NCBI GenBank assembly: GCA_023396215.1
Contig: JAEWWW010000080.1
Coordinates: 1-43,476 of the forward strand
Length of the DNA: 43,476 nt
Reading direction: 5' to 3'
DNA from: Bacillota bacterium
GTDB lineage: Bacteria; Bacillota; Clostridia; Oscillospirales; Ruminococcaceae
Part shown: positions 14,927 through 22,977 of the stretch, piece by piece
How the letters are laid out: each line of letters opens with the position of its first letter
Position numbering within the stretch: the first letter of the stretch is position 1
Translations under genes and position numbers: made by a program
The notes under the pieces: model-generated
What the model saw: only the letters and a program-made list of their open reading frames with translations
Told to the model about the DNA's origin: nothing
Databases searched by the model: none

Positions 14927-17326
14927 ATGAAAAAACACACCGCGGCTTATCTGAAAGCACAGCTCATAGACACGCTGGAAACGCAGCTGCACGTGCAGGC
15001 TGACCAGGCCTCGGACGCGCAGTTTTATAAAGCCGCCGCACTGGTGCTGCGGGAGCAGATGTCCCAGCACCGCAAGCGGTTTCGGGCGGCCTCTGCCGCC
15101 GCGGGGCGCAAGCAGGTTTACTACCTGAGCATGGAGTTCCTTATGGGGCGGTCGCTGAAAAACGCCGTTTACAACATGGAGCTGCTGGAGCCGCTTACCG
15201 AAGCGCTGGGCGAGCTTGGGGTGCGCCTCGAGGGCCTCTACGACTACGAGCCCGACCCCGGCCTCGGCAACGGCGGTCTGGGGCGGCTGGCGGCCTGCTA
15301 TCTGGATGCGCTGGCCACGCTGGAGTACCCCGCCATGGGCTACTCGATTTTGTACGAATACGGCATCTTTAAGCAGCAGATTATCGACGGCTGGCAAACC
15401 GAGCTGCCCGACTACTGGCTGCCGGGGGGCGAGGTTTGGCTCGAGCCGCTGCCCGAGCATACGGTGGAGGTGCGCTTCGGCGGCGAGGTCACCGAGTACT
15501 GGGATAACAACTACCACCACATGAACCACACCAACTACTCCACCGTGCTGGCGATGCCCTACAACATGTATGTGCCGGGCTATGGCTCCAAGGGGGTCAG
15601 CGTGCTGCGCCTGTGGAAGGCCAAAAGCCCCGGCATCGACATGGAGCTGTTCAACAAGGGGGATTATCTGGGGGCCTTCGGCAGCAACTCGCTGGGCGAG
15701 GCCATCAGCAAGGTGCTTTACCCCAACGACAGCCACACCGAGGGCAAAAACCTGCGGCTGCGCCAGCAGTACTTTCTGGTCTGCGCCTCGGTTTCAGACA
15801 TTGTGCGCCGCCACATGTCCCTCTATGGCGGGCTGGATAACTTTGCCCAAAAGAACGCCATCCACATCAACGACACCCACCCCACATTGGCTATCCCCGA
15901 GCTGATGCGGGTTTTGCTGGACGACTGCGGCTACAACTGGGACGCCGCGTGGGATATCGTCACCCGCACCTTTGCCTACACCAACCACACCGTTATGGCC
16001 GAGGCGCTGGAAAGCTGGAACGAAGAGATGCTGCGGGCCATGCTGCCCCGCATCCACCAGATTATCTGCGAAATCAACCGCCGCTTCTGCCTCGAGCTGG
16101 AGCAGCGCCACCGCCTTGACCAGCATACCATCGCCCGCATGTCCATCGTGCAGAACCACCAGATACGCATGGTCAACCTAGCGGTGGCGGGCAGCCACAG
16201 CGTCAACGGGGTTTCGGCCCTGCACTCCGAGATTGTCAAAAACAGCCTGCTGGCCGATTTTTCCGCCATCACCCCCTACAAGTTCAAAAACGTGACCAAC
16301 GGCATCGCCGCCCGCCGCTGGCTGCTGCAGGCCAACCCCCGGCTTACCGGCCTGATTAAAGAGCTCATCGGCGACGGCTTTTTGAAGGATTTTTCTAGGC
16401 TCAGGCAGCTGGACGCCTTTGCCGAAAAGCCGGAGGTGCACCGGGCGCTGGCCGAGGTCAAGCTGAAAAATAAGGAAAACTTCTGCGACTGGCTGGCCCG
16501 CACCACCGGCGAGCAGGTTGACCCCACCTCCATCTTTGACGTGCAGGTCAAGCGGCTGCATGAGTATAAGCGGCAGCATCTTAACGCGCTGGATATCCTT
16601 TCCACCTATCTGGCCCTGAAGGAGAACCCCGGCCTGTTCTTTGTGCCCCGCACCTATATCTTTGGGGCCAAGGCCGCCCCGGGCTACTATCTGGCCAAGC
16701 AGATTATCAAGTTCATCTGCGCCCTGCGCGACCTGATTGCCGCCGACCCGGTGGTGAGCCAGCGGATGCGCATCGTCTTTTTGGAGGAGTACAACGTTTC
16801 GCTCTCCGAACTGCTGATGCCCGCCGCCGAGATTTCGCAGCAGATTTCGCTGGCAGGCACCGAGGCCTCGGGCACCGGCAACATGAAGCTGATGCTGAGC
16901 GGCGCCATCACCCTCGGCACCTTGGACGGCGCCAATGTGGAGATTGCGCAGGCCGCCGGGGCCGAAAACCAGATTATCTTCGGCATGACCACCTCCGAGG
17001 TGCAGGCATTGGCCCAAAGGGGCTACGCCCCGCTGGATTACTACCTGCACAACCCCGACATCAAGCGGTGTGTCGACTTTTTGACCGACACCCCCGGGGT
17101 GGGGCCGTTTACCGACATTGCCGCCACCCTGAAAAATACCGACCGCTACATGGCCCTTGCCGACTTTGAGGCCTACAAAGAGGCCCGCGCCCGCTCGGCA
17201 AAGCTCTACAGCGACCTCGCCGTCTGGCAAAAGATGTCGCTGCACAACATCGCCGCCGCAGGGGTGTTCTGCGCCGACCGCGCGGTGGAGGAGTACGCCA
17301 GGAACATCTGGGGGCTGGGGCGGTAA
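14927..17326 (+). CDS. glgP: Glycogen/maltodextrin phosphorylase
   Basis: It releases glucose-1-phosphate from alpha-1,4-glucans using phosphate and pyridoxal phosphate. The 799-residue GT35 protein is full length. It has KQVYYLSMEFLMGRSL, the glycine-rich EPDPGLGNGGLGRLAACYLD, HINDTHPTLAIPELMR and the PLP site EASGTGNMKLMLSG, with the cofactor lysine at residue 654. Starts with ATG after AAAGGAGATGAAGC. The GH13 enzyme at 19594 lies downstream beyond the ABC-F gene, so storage-glucan breakdown is the likely theme. The two are separated by more than 2 kb and probably not one operon. Confidence 0.97.
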   Translation: MKKHTAAYLKAQLIDTLETQLHVQADQASDAQFYKAAALVLREQMSQHRKRFRAASAAAGRKQVYYLSMEFLMGRSLKNAVYNMELLEPLTEALGELGVRLEGLYDYEPDPGLGNGGLGRLAACYLDALATLEYPAMGYSILYEYGIFKQQIIDGWQTELPDYWLPGGEVWLEPLPEHTVEVRFGGEVTEYWDNNYHHMNHTNYSTVLAMPYNMYVPGYGSKGVSVLRLWKAKSPGIDMELFNKGDYLGAFGSNSLGEAISKVLYPNDSHTEGKNLRLRQQYFLVCASVSDIVRRHMSLYGGLDNFAQKNAIHINDTHPTLAIPELMRVLLDDCGYNWDAAWDIVTRTFAYTNHTVMAEALESWNEEMLRAMLPRIHQIICEINRRFCLELEQRHRLDQHTIARMSIVQNHQIRMVNLAVAGSHSVNGVSALHSEIVKNSLLADFSAITPYKFKNVTNGIAARRWLLQANPRLTGLIKELIGDGFLKDFSRLRQLDAFAEKPEVHRALAEVKLKNKENFCDWLARTTGEQVDPTSIFDVQVKRLHEYKRQHLNALDILSTYLALKENPGLFFVPRTYIFGAKAAPGYYLAKQIIKFICALRDLIAADPVVSQRMRIVFLEEYNVSLSELLMPAAEISQQISLAGTEASGTGNMKLMLSGAITLGTLDGANVEIAQAAGAENQIIFGMTTSEVQALAQRGYAPLDYYLHNPDIKRCVDFLTDTPGVGPFTDIAATLKNTDRYMALADFEAYKEARARSAKLYSDLAVWQKMSLHNIAAAGVFCADRAVEEYARNIWGLGR

Positions 17327-17365
17327 GACATCCCGTGTTACGGCGGATGAAACTGCGCCAATGCC

Positions 17366-17412
17366 CCTTCCTCTCCTTGGAGGGGTGGCATCCGCAGGTG
17401 CCGGGGTGGTTT
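17366..17412. repeat. REP-like palindrome, second copy
   Basis: TCTCCTTGGAGGGGTGGC, then a GGGGTGGTTTA tail, the same arrangement as at 325-360. It lies 40 bases after the glgP stop and could act as a transcription or RNA-stability boundary. Confidence 0.5.
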
Positions 17413-17454
17413 AGTATGTCCCCCTGCATTACAGACGTCGCTGTGCCCCCGCCC

Positions 17455-17484
17455 TTGACAGCACCGCGCCGCCGATGCTACACT
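17455..17484 (+). promoter_or_regulatory. Candidate promoter for the ABC-F transcript
   Basis: A perfect TTGACA (17455-17460) is followed 18 bases later by TACACT (17479-17484). Transcription from here would give a leader of about 400 bases before the ABC-F start codon, long for a simple 5' UTR and consistent with attenuation. Confidence 0.5.
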
Positions 17485-17518
17485 TAAGGCATAAAACCGA
17501 CAGATTGGAGTTGGAAAG

Positions 17519-17539
17519 GTGAAAATCTCTGCTTGCTAG
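17519..17539 (+). CDS. Candidate leader peptide MKISAC
   Basis: A six-codon frame, GTG-AAA-ATC-TCT-GCT-TGC-stop, begins just after GGAGTTGGAAAG, an acceptable ribosome-binding site. Antibiotic-inducible ABC-F genes often carry short leader peptides where drug-bound ribosomes stall. It is about 190 bases from the terminator, so its mechanistic link is uncertain; the frame at 17688-17756 is the other candidate. Confidence 0.3.
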   Translation: MKISAC

Positions 17540-17687
17540 TTTGGAACATTGCAGCACCATGCCGCTGCGGGGCTCTGCCCCCCTTGGTTGATGCTGCCCC
17601 ATAAGCAGGAGAGACACTCACCACATCTTCCACCCCTTTCTTCCCCGCTCTTTGGCCTTTGCAGTGCCGGGGCGGCGAAAAAAAGGA

Positions 17688-17756
17688 ATGCAGCCCCCGG
17701 CTTTTGGCAGGCTTTTTGCCTGCGGCCGCAAGGGGGCGGCAGTACCGGCAGCTTAA
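17688..17756 (+). CDS. Candidate 22-residue leader peptide across the attenuator
   Basis: An ATG frame encodes MQPPAFGRLFACGRKGAAV-PAA and its TAA (17754-17756) abuts the first base of the terminator stem at 17757. Its codons run across both the first hairpin and the antiterminator arm, the layout expected for ribosome-mediated attenuation. The ribosome-binding site is weak: AAAAGGA touches the ATG. An in-frame GTG lies at 17664. Coding status is inferred from position only. Confidence 0.35.
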   Translation: MQPPAFGRLFACGRKGAAVPAA

Positions 17757-17786
17757 AGCCGCAGGAAAGAGTGCTTTCCTGCGGCT
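17706..17786 (+). promoter_or_regulatory. Transcription attenuator of the ABC-F gene
   Basis: Three mutually exclusive stems are visible. Hairpin 1 is GCAGGC-TTTTT-GCCTGC (17708-17723). An antiterminator can form between CCTGCGGC (17719-17726) and GCCGCAGG (17758-17765). The terminator is AGCCGCAGGAAAG-AGTG-CTTTCCTGCGGCT (17757-17786), a perfect 13-bp stem followed by ATTATTTTTG. If a ribosome stalls before or over the 5' arm of hairpin 1, the antiterminator can form and transcription reads into the gene 107 bases downstream. The stems are seen directly; the mechanism is inferred from known ABC-F resistance genes. Confidence 0.65.
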
Positions 17787-17892
17787 ATTATTTTTGCATC
17801 AGGCGGCAGGCGGTGAGGGTAAAAAGCCCATACTTGCCATATCCGGCCCTCTTTGGGGCGGCCGGGCGGCCTGATGGCCGGGAGGAATACCT

Positions 17893-19470
17893 ATGTCACA
17901 GATTTCTATCAATAACCTGACCTTTTGCCACGACGGCGATACCCAAAACCTCTTTGAAAACCTCAGCCTCGAGCTGGATACCGGCTGGCGGCTGGCCCTC
18001 ATCGGCCGCAACGGCAGGGGCAAAACCACCCTGCTGCACCTGTTGGAGGGGCGCTACCCCTACCGGGGCGGCATTGTCAGTCCGGTTTCCTTCGACTACT
18101 TCCCCTTCGAGATAGCCGAGCCCCAGCGCCCCGCCCTTGCGGTGCTGCGGCAGGTCATCGCCCCCTTTGATGAGTGGGAGGCCGAGATGGAACGCTGCGC
18201 CGCCGACCCCACCCTGCTGGAGGAGTACGGCCAGATGCTGGAGCAGTACACCGCCTGCGACGGCTTTGTCATCGACAGCCTGATTGCCAGGGAAGCGGGC
18301 AAGCTGGGCATCCCCGAGGAGGCGCTGACCCGCCCCTTTGAAACCCTCAGCGGCGGCGAGCGCACCCGGCTGATGCTGGCGGCGCTGTTTCTCAAGCACG
18401 GCAACTTTCTGCTCATCGACGAACCCACCAACCATCTGGACGCCGACGGGCGGCGGCTGGTGGGCGACTACCTTGCCGCCAAGCAGGGCTTCATACTGGT
18501 TTCTCACGACCGCGACCTGCTGGACCGCGTGGCCGACCATATCCTTTGCATCACCCCCACCGGGGTGGAGCTGCAGCAGGGCAACTTTTCCACCTGGGAA
18601 GAAAACACCCGCCGCCAGCAGCAGTTTGAGCTGGCTGAAAACCGGCGGCTGGAAAAAGACATCACCCGGTTGCGGCAGGCCGCAACCCAGCGGGCCGATT
18701 GGTCGATGCGCACCGAGGCGGGCAAAAAAGGCGCCGCCGACAAGGGCTTTGTGGGCCACAAGGCCGCCAAGATGATGAAGCGGGCCAAAAGCATCCAGCA
18801 GCGGCAGGAGCAGGCCATCACCGAAAAAACCGCCCTGCTGAAAAATGTGGAAACCGCCGAGGCGCTGAAAATCCACACCCTGCCCCACCCCAAAGAGCTG
18901 CTGGCCGAAGCCGAAAACCTCACCGTCTGCTATGGCGGCAGCCCGCTCTTTGCGCCGGTGAGCTTTCAGATACGCCAGGGCGACCGGGTGGCCCTCTGCG
19001 GCCCAAACGGCAGCGGCAAATCCAGCCTGATGGGGCTGCTGCTGGGGCGGGATATCCCTCACAGCGGGCGGCTTGCCATGGCAGGTGGGCTGACCCTCTC
19101 CCACCTGCCGCAGGATAGCTCGTTCCTCGCAGGGGGGCTCACCGACTTTGCCCGGCGGCAGGGCCTTGATACCAGCCTGTTTTTTGCCATCCTGCGCAAG
19201 CTGGGCTTTGCCCGCAGCCTCTTTGAGCTGGATATGGCGGGCTACAGCGCCGGGCAGAAAAAGAAGGTGCTGCTGGCCGCCTGCCTTGCCCGCCCCGCCC
19301 ACCTCTACCTCTGGGATGAGCCGCTGAACTATATCGACCTGCTCTCCCGAATCCAACTGGAGGAGCTGCTGGCCGAGCACCGCCCCACCATCCTGTTTGT
19401 GGAGCACGACGCCCGTTTTATCCGCCACATCGCCACCAGGCGGTTGGAGCTGACCGCCCCTGATGCATGA
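17893..19470 (+). CDS. ABC-F ribosomal protection protein (Lsa/CplR-like)
   Basis: This 525-residue protein has two ABC ATPase domains and no membrane segment. Domain 1 has GRNGRGKTT, LSGGERTRL and LLIDEPTNHLD; domain 2 has GPNGSGKSS, YSAGQKKKV and LYLWDEPLNYID. The linker between them (about residues 235-320) is highly charged and includes KGFVGHKAAKMMKRAKS, a stretch typical of the Lsa/CplR class. Such proteins bind the ribosomal E site and displace lincosamides, pleuromutilins and streptogramin A from the peptidyl-transferase centre. The attenuator upstream supports a drug-inducible resistance gene. ATG 17893 follows GGGAGG. Substrate range cannot be told from sequence; a housekeeping ABC-F role is the alternative. 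Confidence 0.85.
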   Translation: MSQISINNLTFCHDGDTQNLFENLSLELDTGWRLALIGRNGRGKTTLLHLLEGRYPYRGGIVSPVSFDYFPFEIAEPQRPALAVLRQVIAPFDEWEAEMERCAADPTLLEEYGQMLEQYTACDGFVIDSLIAREAGKLGIPEEALTRPFETLSGGERTRLMLAALFLKHGNFLLIDEPTNHLDADGRRLVGDYLAAKQGFILVSHDRDLLDRVADHILCITPTGVELQQGNFSTWEENTRRQQQFELAENRRLEKDITRLRQAATQRADWSMRTEAGKKGAADKGFVGHKAAKMMKRAKSIQQRQEQAITEKTALLKNVETAEALKIHTLPHPKELLAEAENLTVCYGGSPLFAPVSFQIRQGDRVALCGPNGSGKSSLMGLLLGRDIPHSGRLAMAGGLTLSHLPQDSSFLAGGLTDFARRQGLDTSLFFAILRKLGFARSLFELDMAGYSAGQKKKVLLAACLARPAHLYLWDEPLNYIDLLSRIQLEELLAEHRPTILFVEHDARFIRHIATRRLELTAPDA

Positions 19471-19593
19471 AATCCCATCTTTTGACTTTGCCGCGGCAAA
19501 TGGGTACAATGGGTACACCGCTTTCATAGGATGGCGTATACTACCGCCTGTTTGAAGCCCTTTATCGCTTTAGTAGGCCCCGGAGAGGTAACC

Positions 19594-21477
19594 ATGTCCC
19601 ATAGCTTTTTTGACAGTCGCGACCTTTTCTATAAAACCCCTTTCGGCGCGGTGCCCGCCGGGCGGCAGCTTTCGCTGCGGCTGCGGCTGCCCAAGTCCTC
19701 CCGCTCCGCCGAGCCGCTGCTGCTGGTGTTTGAGGCCGACCGCTGGCGGCAGCCCGCCGCCCAAATCGGCCTGCTGCCCCAGGGCGGCGACGATGCCTTT
19801 GACTATTTTGCCTGCAGCTTTACGGCGCCGTGGCCGGGGCTTTTCTTCTACTGCTTTGAATACAGCGGCGAAAACGGCCGCACCCGCGTTCTGCGCACCG
19901 CCGGCGGCAAGGGCCGCCCCGAGGGCGAGGGCGGGGGTCTGTGGCAGCTCACCGTCTACGACCCGGCGCTTGCCACCCCCGCCCCCCTGCGCGGCGGGGT
20001 GATGTATCAGATTTTCCCCGACCGGTTCCGCCGCGGCGGCCTGCCGGGGGCGCAGCCGCCCTCCGGCCGCACCCTGCGGGAGGATTGGGGCGGGCTGCCC
20101 AAGTACCTGCCCGACCCCGACGGCGAGTACCGCCCCGACGACTTTTTTGGCGGCGACCTGCCGGGCATCCTCCAAAAGCTGCCTTATCTGGCCGGGCTGG
20201 GGGTGACCGCCCTCTACCTCAACCCCATCTTTGAGGCCCACGCCAACCACCGCTACAACACCGCCGACTATCTGCGCGTCGACCCGCTGCTGGGGGAGGA
20301 CGCAGACTTCGCCCTGCTCTGCCGCGAGGCCGAAAGGCTGGGCATCTCGGTGCTGCTGGACGGGGTGTTCTCCCACACCGGCAGCGACAGCGTCTACTTT
20401 AACCGGGAGGGGCGCTACGGCCCCGGCGGCGCCTACAACGACCCCCAAAGCCCCTACTTTGGCTGGTACAGCTTCACCGACTACCCCGACGGTTACGAAA
20501 GCTGGTGGGGATTTGAAACACTGCCCAATGTAAACGAAACCCACCCCGGCTATCTGGAGTTCATCTGCGGCCCCGGCGGGGTGGTGCAAAAATGGATGGA
20601 GCTTGGGGCAAAGGGCTGGCGGCTGGATGTGGCCGACGAGCTGCCCGACCGCTTCTTAGACCGCTTCACCGCCGCCGTCAAGGGTTTTGACCCGCAGGCC
20701 GCCGTGGTCGGCGAGGTCTGGGAGGACGCCTCCAACAAATCCAGCTACGGCAAGCGGCGGCGCTACCTGCTGGGCGGCCAGCTGGACAGCGTCATGAACT
20801 ACCCGCTGCGGCAGGCCATATTGGATTTCATCCGCCACGGGCAGGGGGTGCAGCTCTATGAAACGCTGATGACCCTGCTGGAAAACTACCCCGCCCCGGT
20901 GGTGCACGGGCTGATGAACAGCCTTTCCACCCACGATGTGCCCCGGGCCGTCACCGCGCTGGCCGGGCCGCCCATGCAGGGCGGCGACCGGGTGTGGCAG
21001 GCGGCCCACCACAGCCTGACCCCCGAAGCGTATGCGCGGGGGCGGGTGATGCTGATGGCGGCGGCGGTGCTGCAATACACCCTGCCCGGCCTGCCCTGCC
21101 TCTACTACGGCGACGAGGCGGGGCTTGCCGGCTACCGCGACCCCTTTAACCGCTGCTGCTACCCCTGGGGCAGCGAGGATACCGGCCTGCTGGATTTCTT
21201 CCGGCTTTTGGGGCGGCTGCGCAGCGAGTGCGGTCTGCTGGCCGACGCGGATTTTCTGCCCCTGCACTACGACGACCAGGGCTTTTTCAGCTACCTGCGG
21301 GCCAAAGAGGGCCGGGCGGTGTATGTGGCGGTCAACAGCGCCGCCGCCCCCCGGCAGGCGGCTCCTCCGGCGGGCTTTGCCCCCGACGCCCCGCCGCTGG
21401 TGCTTTCGGGCTACGAGGGGCAGACCCTCGCCCCCATGGGCGCGGTGGTACTGCAGGGCAGCTTTGCGGCTGAATAA
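19594..21477 (+). CDS. GH13 alpha-amylase-family glucosidase (neopullulanase-like)
   Basis: This 627-residue enzyme has an N-terminal beta domain resembling CBM34 (about 1-130), then a GH13 barrel. Conserved regions are VLLDGVFSHTG (I), GWRLDVADE with the nucleophile D345 (II), VVGEVWED with the acid E374 (III) and LSTHDVPRA with D448 (IV). There is no signal peptide, so it should act inside the cell on maltodextrins, cyclodextrins or debranched glycogen. I start at ATG 19594, preceded by GGAGAGGTAACC, rather than 63 bases upstream. It lies 123 bases after the ABC-F gene. Exact specificity (neopullulanase, maltogenic amylase or cyclomaltodextrinase) is open. Confidence 0.88.
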   Translation: MSHSFFDSRDLFYKTPFGAVPAGRQLSLRLRLPKSSRSAEPLLLVFEADRWRQPAAQIGLLPQGGDDAFDYFACSFTAPWPGLFFYCFEYSGENGRTRVLRTAGGKGRPEGEGGGLWQLTVYDPALATPAPLRGGVMYQIFPDRFRRGGLPGAQPPSGRTLREDWGGLPKYLPDPDGEYRPDDFFGGDLPGILQKLPYLAGLGVTALYLNPIFEAHANHRYNTADYLRVDPLLGEDADFALLCREAERLGISVLLDGVFSHTGSDSVYFNREGRYGPGGAYNDPQSPYFGWYSFTDYPDGYESWWGFETLPNVNETHPGYLEFICGPGGVVQKWMELGAKGWRLDVADELPDRFLDRFTAAVKGFDPQAAVVGEVWEDASNKSSYGKRRRYLLGGQLDSVMNYPLRQAILDFIRHGQGVQLYETLMTLLENYPAPVVHGLMNSLSTHDVPRAVTALAGPPMQGGDRVWQAAHHSLTPEAYARGRVMLMAAAVLQYTLPGLPCLYYGDEAGLAGYRDPFNRCCYPWGSEDTGLLDFFRLLGRLRSECGLLADADFLPLHYDDQGFFSYLRAKEGRAVYVAVNSAAAPRQAAPPAGFAPDAPPLVLSGYEGQTLAPMGAVVLQGSFAAE

Positions 21478-21507
21478 CCGGCGCGTCTGAATCCCCCCCC
21501 ATAAGCC

Positions 21508-21625
21508 GTAGGGGCAGATAGCATTCGCCCGTCAGTCCTCTGTATAACCCATTCGGGCGACCACAGTTCGCCCCAGCACCCCCTGCACTGAACCGTTTTT
21601 AGGGGCGGTCTTTGACCGCCCGTGT
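21508..21625. repeat. Degenerate inverted-repeat elements
   Basis: GTAGGGGCAGATAGCATTCG with a weaker mirrored GTTCGCCCC about 60 bases on, then AGGGGCGGTC-TTT-GACCGCCCGT at 21599-21622. Both resemble the 242-303 element. The last is a clean hairpin with no T-run. Confidence 0.4.
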
Positions 21626-21685
21626 CCTCAGCATCGATACCGCAAAATACATTGGCCCGCAGACTGCATGGCAGCCTACGACAAC

Positions 21686-21785
21686 CACCCCTCCAAGGAG
21701 GGGAATATGGATTGGAATAACATCTCCGGCAAATCTCAAGGTTGTACCGGATGCCACCTCTCGCGCAGGGGATGTGGATTGAAAT
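21686..21785 (+). CRISPR. Second type I-C-like CRISPR relic (two repeats, one spacer)
   Basis: The repeat at 21753-21785 starts GCCACCTCTCGCGC and ends GATGTGGATTGAAAT, a close match to I-C repeats and to the reversed repeats at 92-192. A degenerate copy at 21686-21718 ends ATATGGATTGGAAT. The repeat-to-repeat period is exactly 67 bases, leaving a 34-base spacer. No cas genes or leader are recognised. The first half of the degenerate copy is also the REP palindrome CCCCTCCAAGGAGGGG, so the array may be mixed up with an intergenic repeat family. Confidence 0.45.
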
Positions 21786-21881
21786 CAGGCATTGGTGGTG
21801 CTGTTGGTGTTCGGGAATAGGGTACTGTCCGCCGTCACCCTGCACAAATCATAACTCTGCAAAAGCCCTGTTTAGAAAACA

Positions 21882-22089
21882 TATCGCGCAGGCGGACATG
21901 CGCCGACGGAGCGATACCTTCAAAACTGCCTGCGGTGAGCAGGCAGTTTTGCTTGGGGGTGCCCACGAGGGGGACGGCTGGACGCAAAACCCGCAGGTTT
22001 TGCACAGGACACGAAGTCCCCCCCGTGAAGGGTGTCAATTCTTTGATACCCTTAAGCCCTGTTTGGGAACCCGTTCCCAAACAGGGCTT
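21882..22089 (+). ncRNA. Candidate structured RNA with five stems and a terminator
   Basis: Successive pairings are: TATCGC/GCGATA (21882-21887 with 21911-21916) enclosing GGCG-gacatg-CGCC; AAAACTGCCTGC-ggtga-GCAGGCAGTTTT (21922-21950); GGGGGAC/GTCCCCC (21969-21975 with 22016-22022) enclosing GCAAAACC-cgca-GGTTTTGC; GGGTGTCA/TGATACCC (22030-22051); and a 17-bp stem AAGCCCTGTTTGGGAAC with its mirror (22054-22089) followed by TTTG. The whole looks like one folded plus-strand transcript ending in a terminator. It could be a free RNA, a regulatory leader of the phosphodiesterase gene, or a dispersed palindromic repeat. No known family is recognised. Confidence 0.45.
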
Positions 22090-22093
22090 TTTG

Positions 22094-22102
22094 TGCTATA
22101 AT
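22094..22102 (+). promoter_or_regulatory. Extended -10 promoter candidate
   Basis: TGC-TATAAT directly after the terminator at 22054-22089 fits an extended -10 box. A matching -35 would fall inside the terminator stem and is poor. It could start a transcript for the phosphodiesterase and possibly the eutVW genes. Confidence 0.4.
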
Positions 22103-22203
22103 CGCCCCATAGAGTTGATTGTTGATATTTTACCTCTTTCGGTTTCGGCTTTTTTATGCAGATAGCACAGAAATTTACCTCAACAAGAATGGAGCGTATG
22201 GGG

Positions 22204-22935
22204 ATGACAACGGTATTTGCACACAGAGGTTTCAGCGGGAACTATCCCGAAAATACCTTTTTGGCCTTTGAAAAAGCGGTGGAAACAGGCTGCCATGGCA
22301 TCGAGCTGGACCTGCACCTGACCAGGGATAACGTGCTGGTGGTGATACACGACGAAACCCTCGACCGCACCACCGACGGCTCGGGCTGGGTGCGGGATTA
22401 TACATACGACCAGTTGCGCCGTTTTAATGCTGCCGTCCGTTTTCCCGGCTGCGAGGGCTTGTTTGAGCCTATCCCCACACTGCGGGAATATTTTCAGCTG
22501 ATTGCCGGTAAAAAGGAGCTTATCACCAACATCGAGCTGAAAACCGGGGTCATCTGGTACGAGGACATCGAAGCCGAAACCCTCCGGCTGCTGGATGAGT
22601 TTGATCGCCGCTCCACCACCCTTATCTCTTCCTTTAACCACCTGACGGTGATGAAAATGAAGGAGCTGGCCCCCGATATCAAATGCGGCTTTTTAGAGGA
22701 AAGCTGGCTGCTGGACCCCGCCTCCTACTGAAAAAACGCGGGGGTGCCCTGCTACCACCCCTATTTTTACGATATGGTGCCCCGGCAGCTTGCGCCGCTG
22801 AAGCAGGCGGGCGTCGAGGTCAATGTCTGGACGGTCAACACCCTCGAGGATATCTCGATGATGCTGGATGCCGGGGTGGACGGCATTATCACCAACTACC
22901 CCGACCGCTGCCTTGCACTGGCAGCCGGGCGGTAG
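22204..22935 (+). pseudogene. glpQ: Glycerophosphodiester phosphodiesterase interrupted by in-frame TGA
   Basis: The frame encodes a GDPD-family TIM barrel that hydrolyses glycerophosphodiesters to an alcohol and glycerol-3-phosphate. Visible are VFAHRGFSGNYPENT, the metal/acid pair GIELDLHLT, HDETLDRTTDG and NIELKT. After residue 175 a TGA (22729-22731) interrupts, and the same frame continues with AGVPCYHPYFYDM, VNVWTVNTLED and GIITNYPD to a TAG at 22933-22935. The total of 243 codons is normal for the family. There is no frame change, so a substitution, sequencing error or recoding is likely, not an indel. The truncated form lacks the last barrel strands. It ends 42 bases before eutV; glycerophosphoethanolamine would be a fitting substrate. 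Confidence 0.8.
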
Positions 22936-22977
22936 ATGCCCGGCCCCGGCGCAGCATCGCAGAAAGGAGGAACGCCC

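Noticed and set aside
17366..17412. CRISPR repeat at the REP-like palindrome after glgP
   Set aside because: No GTGGATTGAAAT-type end and no second copy at 66-69 bases.
17896..19527. 543-codon minus-strand frame opposite the ABC-F gene
   Set aside because: It mirrors the ABC-F coding sequence, has no family similarity I recognise and no ribosome-binding site; third-position GC explains the open frame.
21835..22080. 81-codon minus-strand frame across the structured region
   Set aside because: It runs through every hairpin of the RNA candidate, has no convincing start signal, and its composition follows the palindromes rather than a protein.
22741..22761. Selenocysteine insertion hairpin after the TGA of the phosphodiesterase
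   Set aside because: GGGGTG-nine bases-CACCCC does form a stem ten bases after the TGA, but the loop lacks a clear SECIS-like G/U motif, GDPD enzymes are not known selenoproteins, and the pairing follows from the proline/histidine codons.
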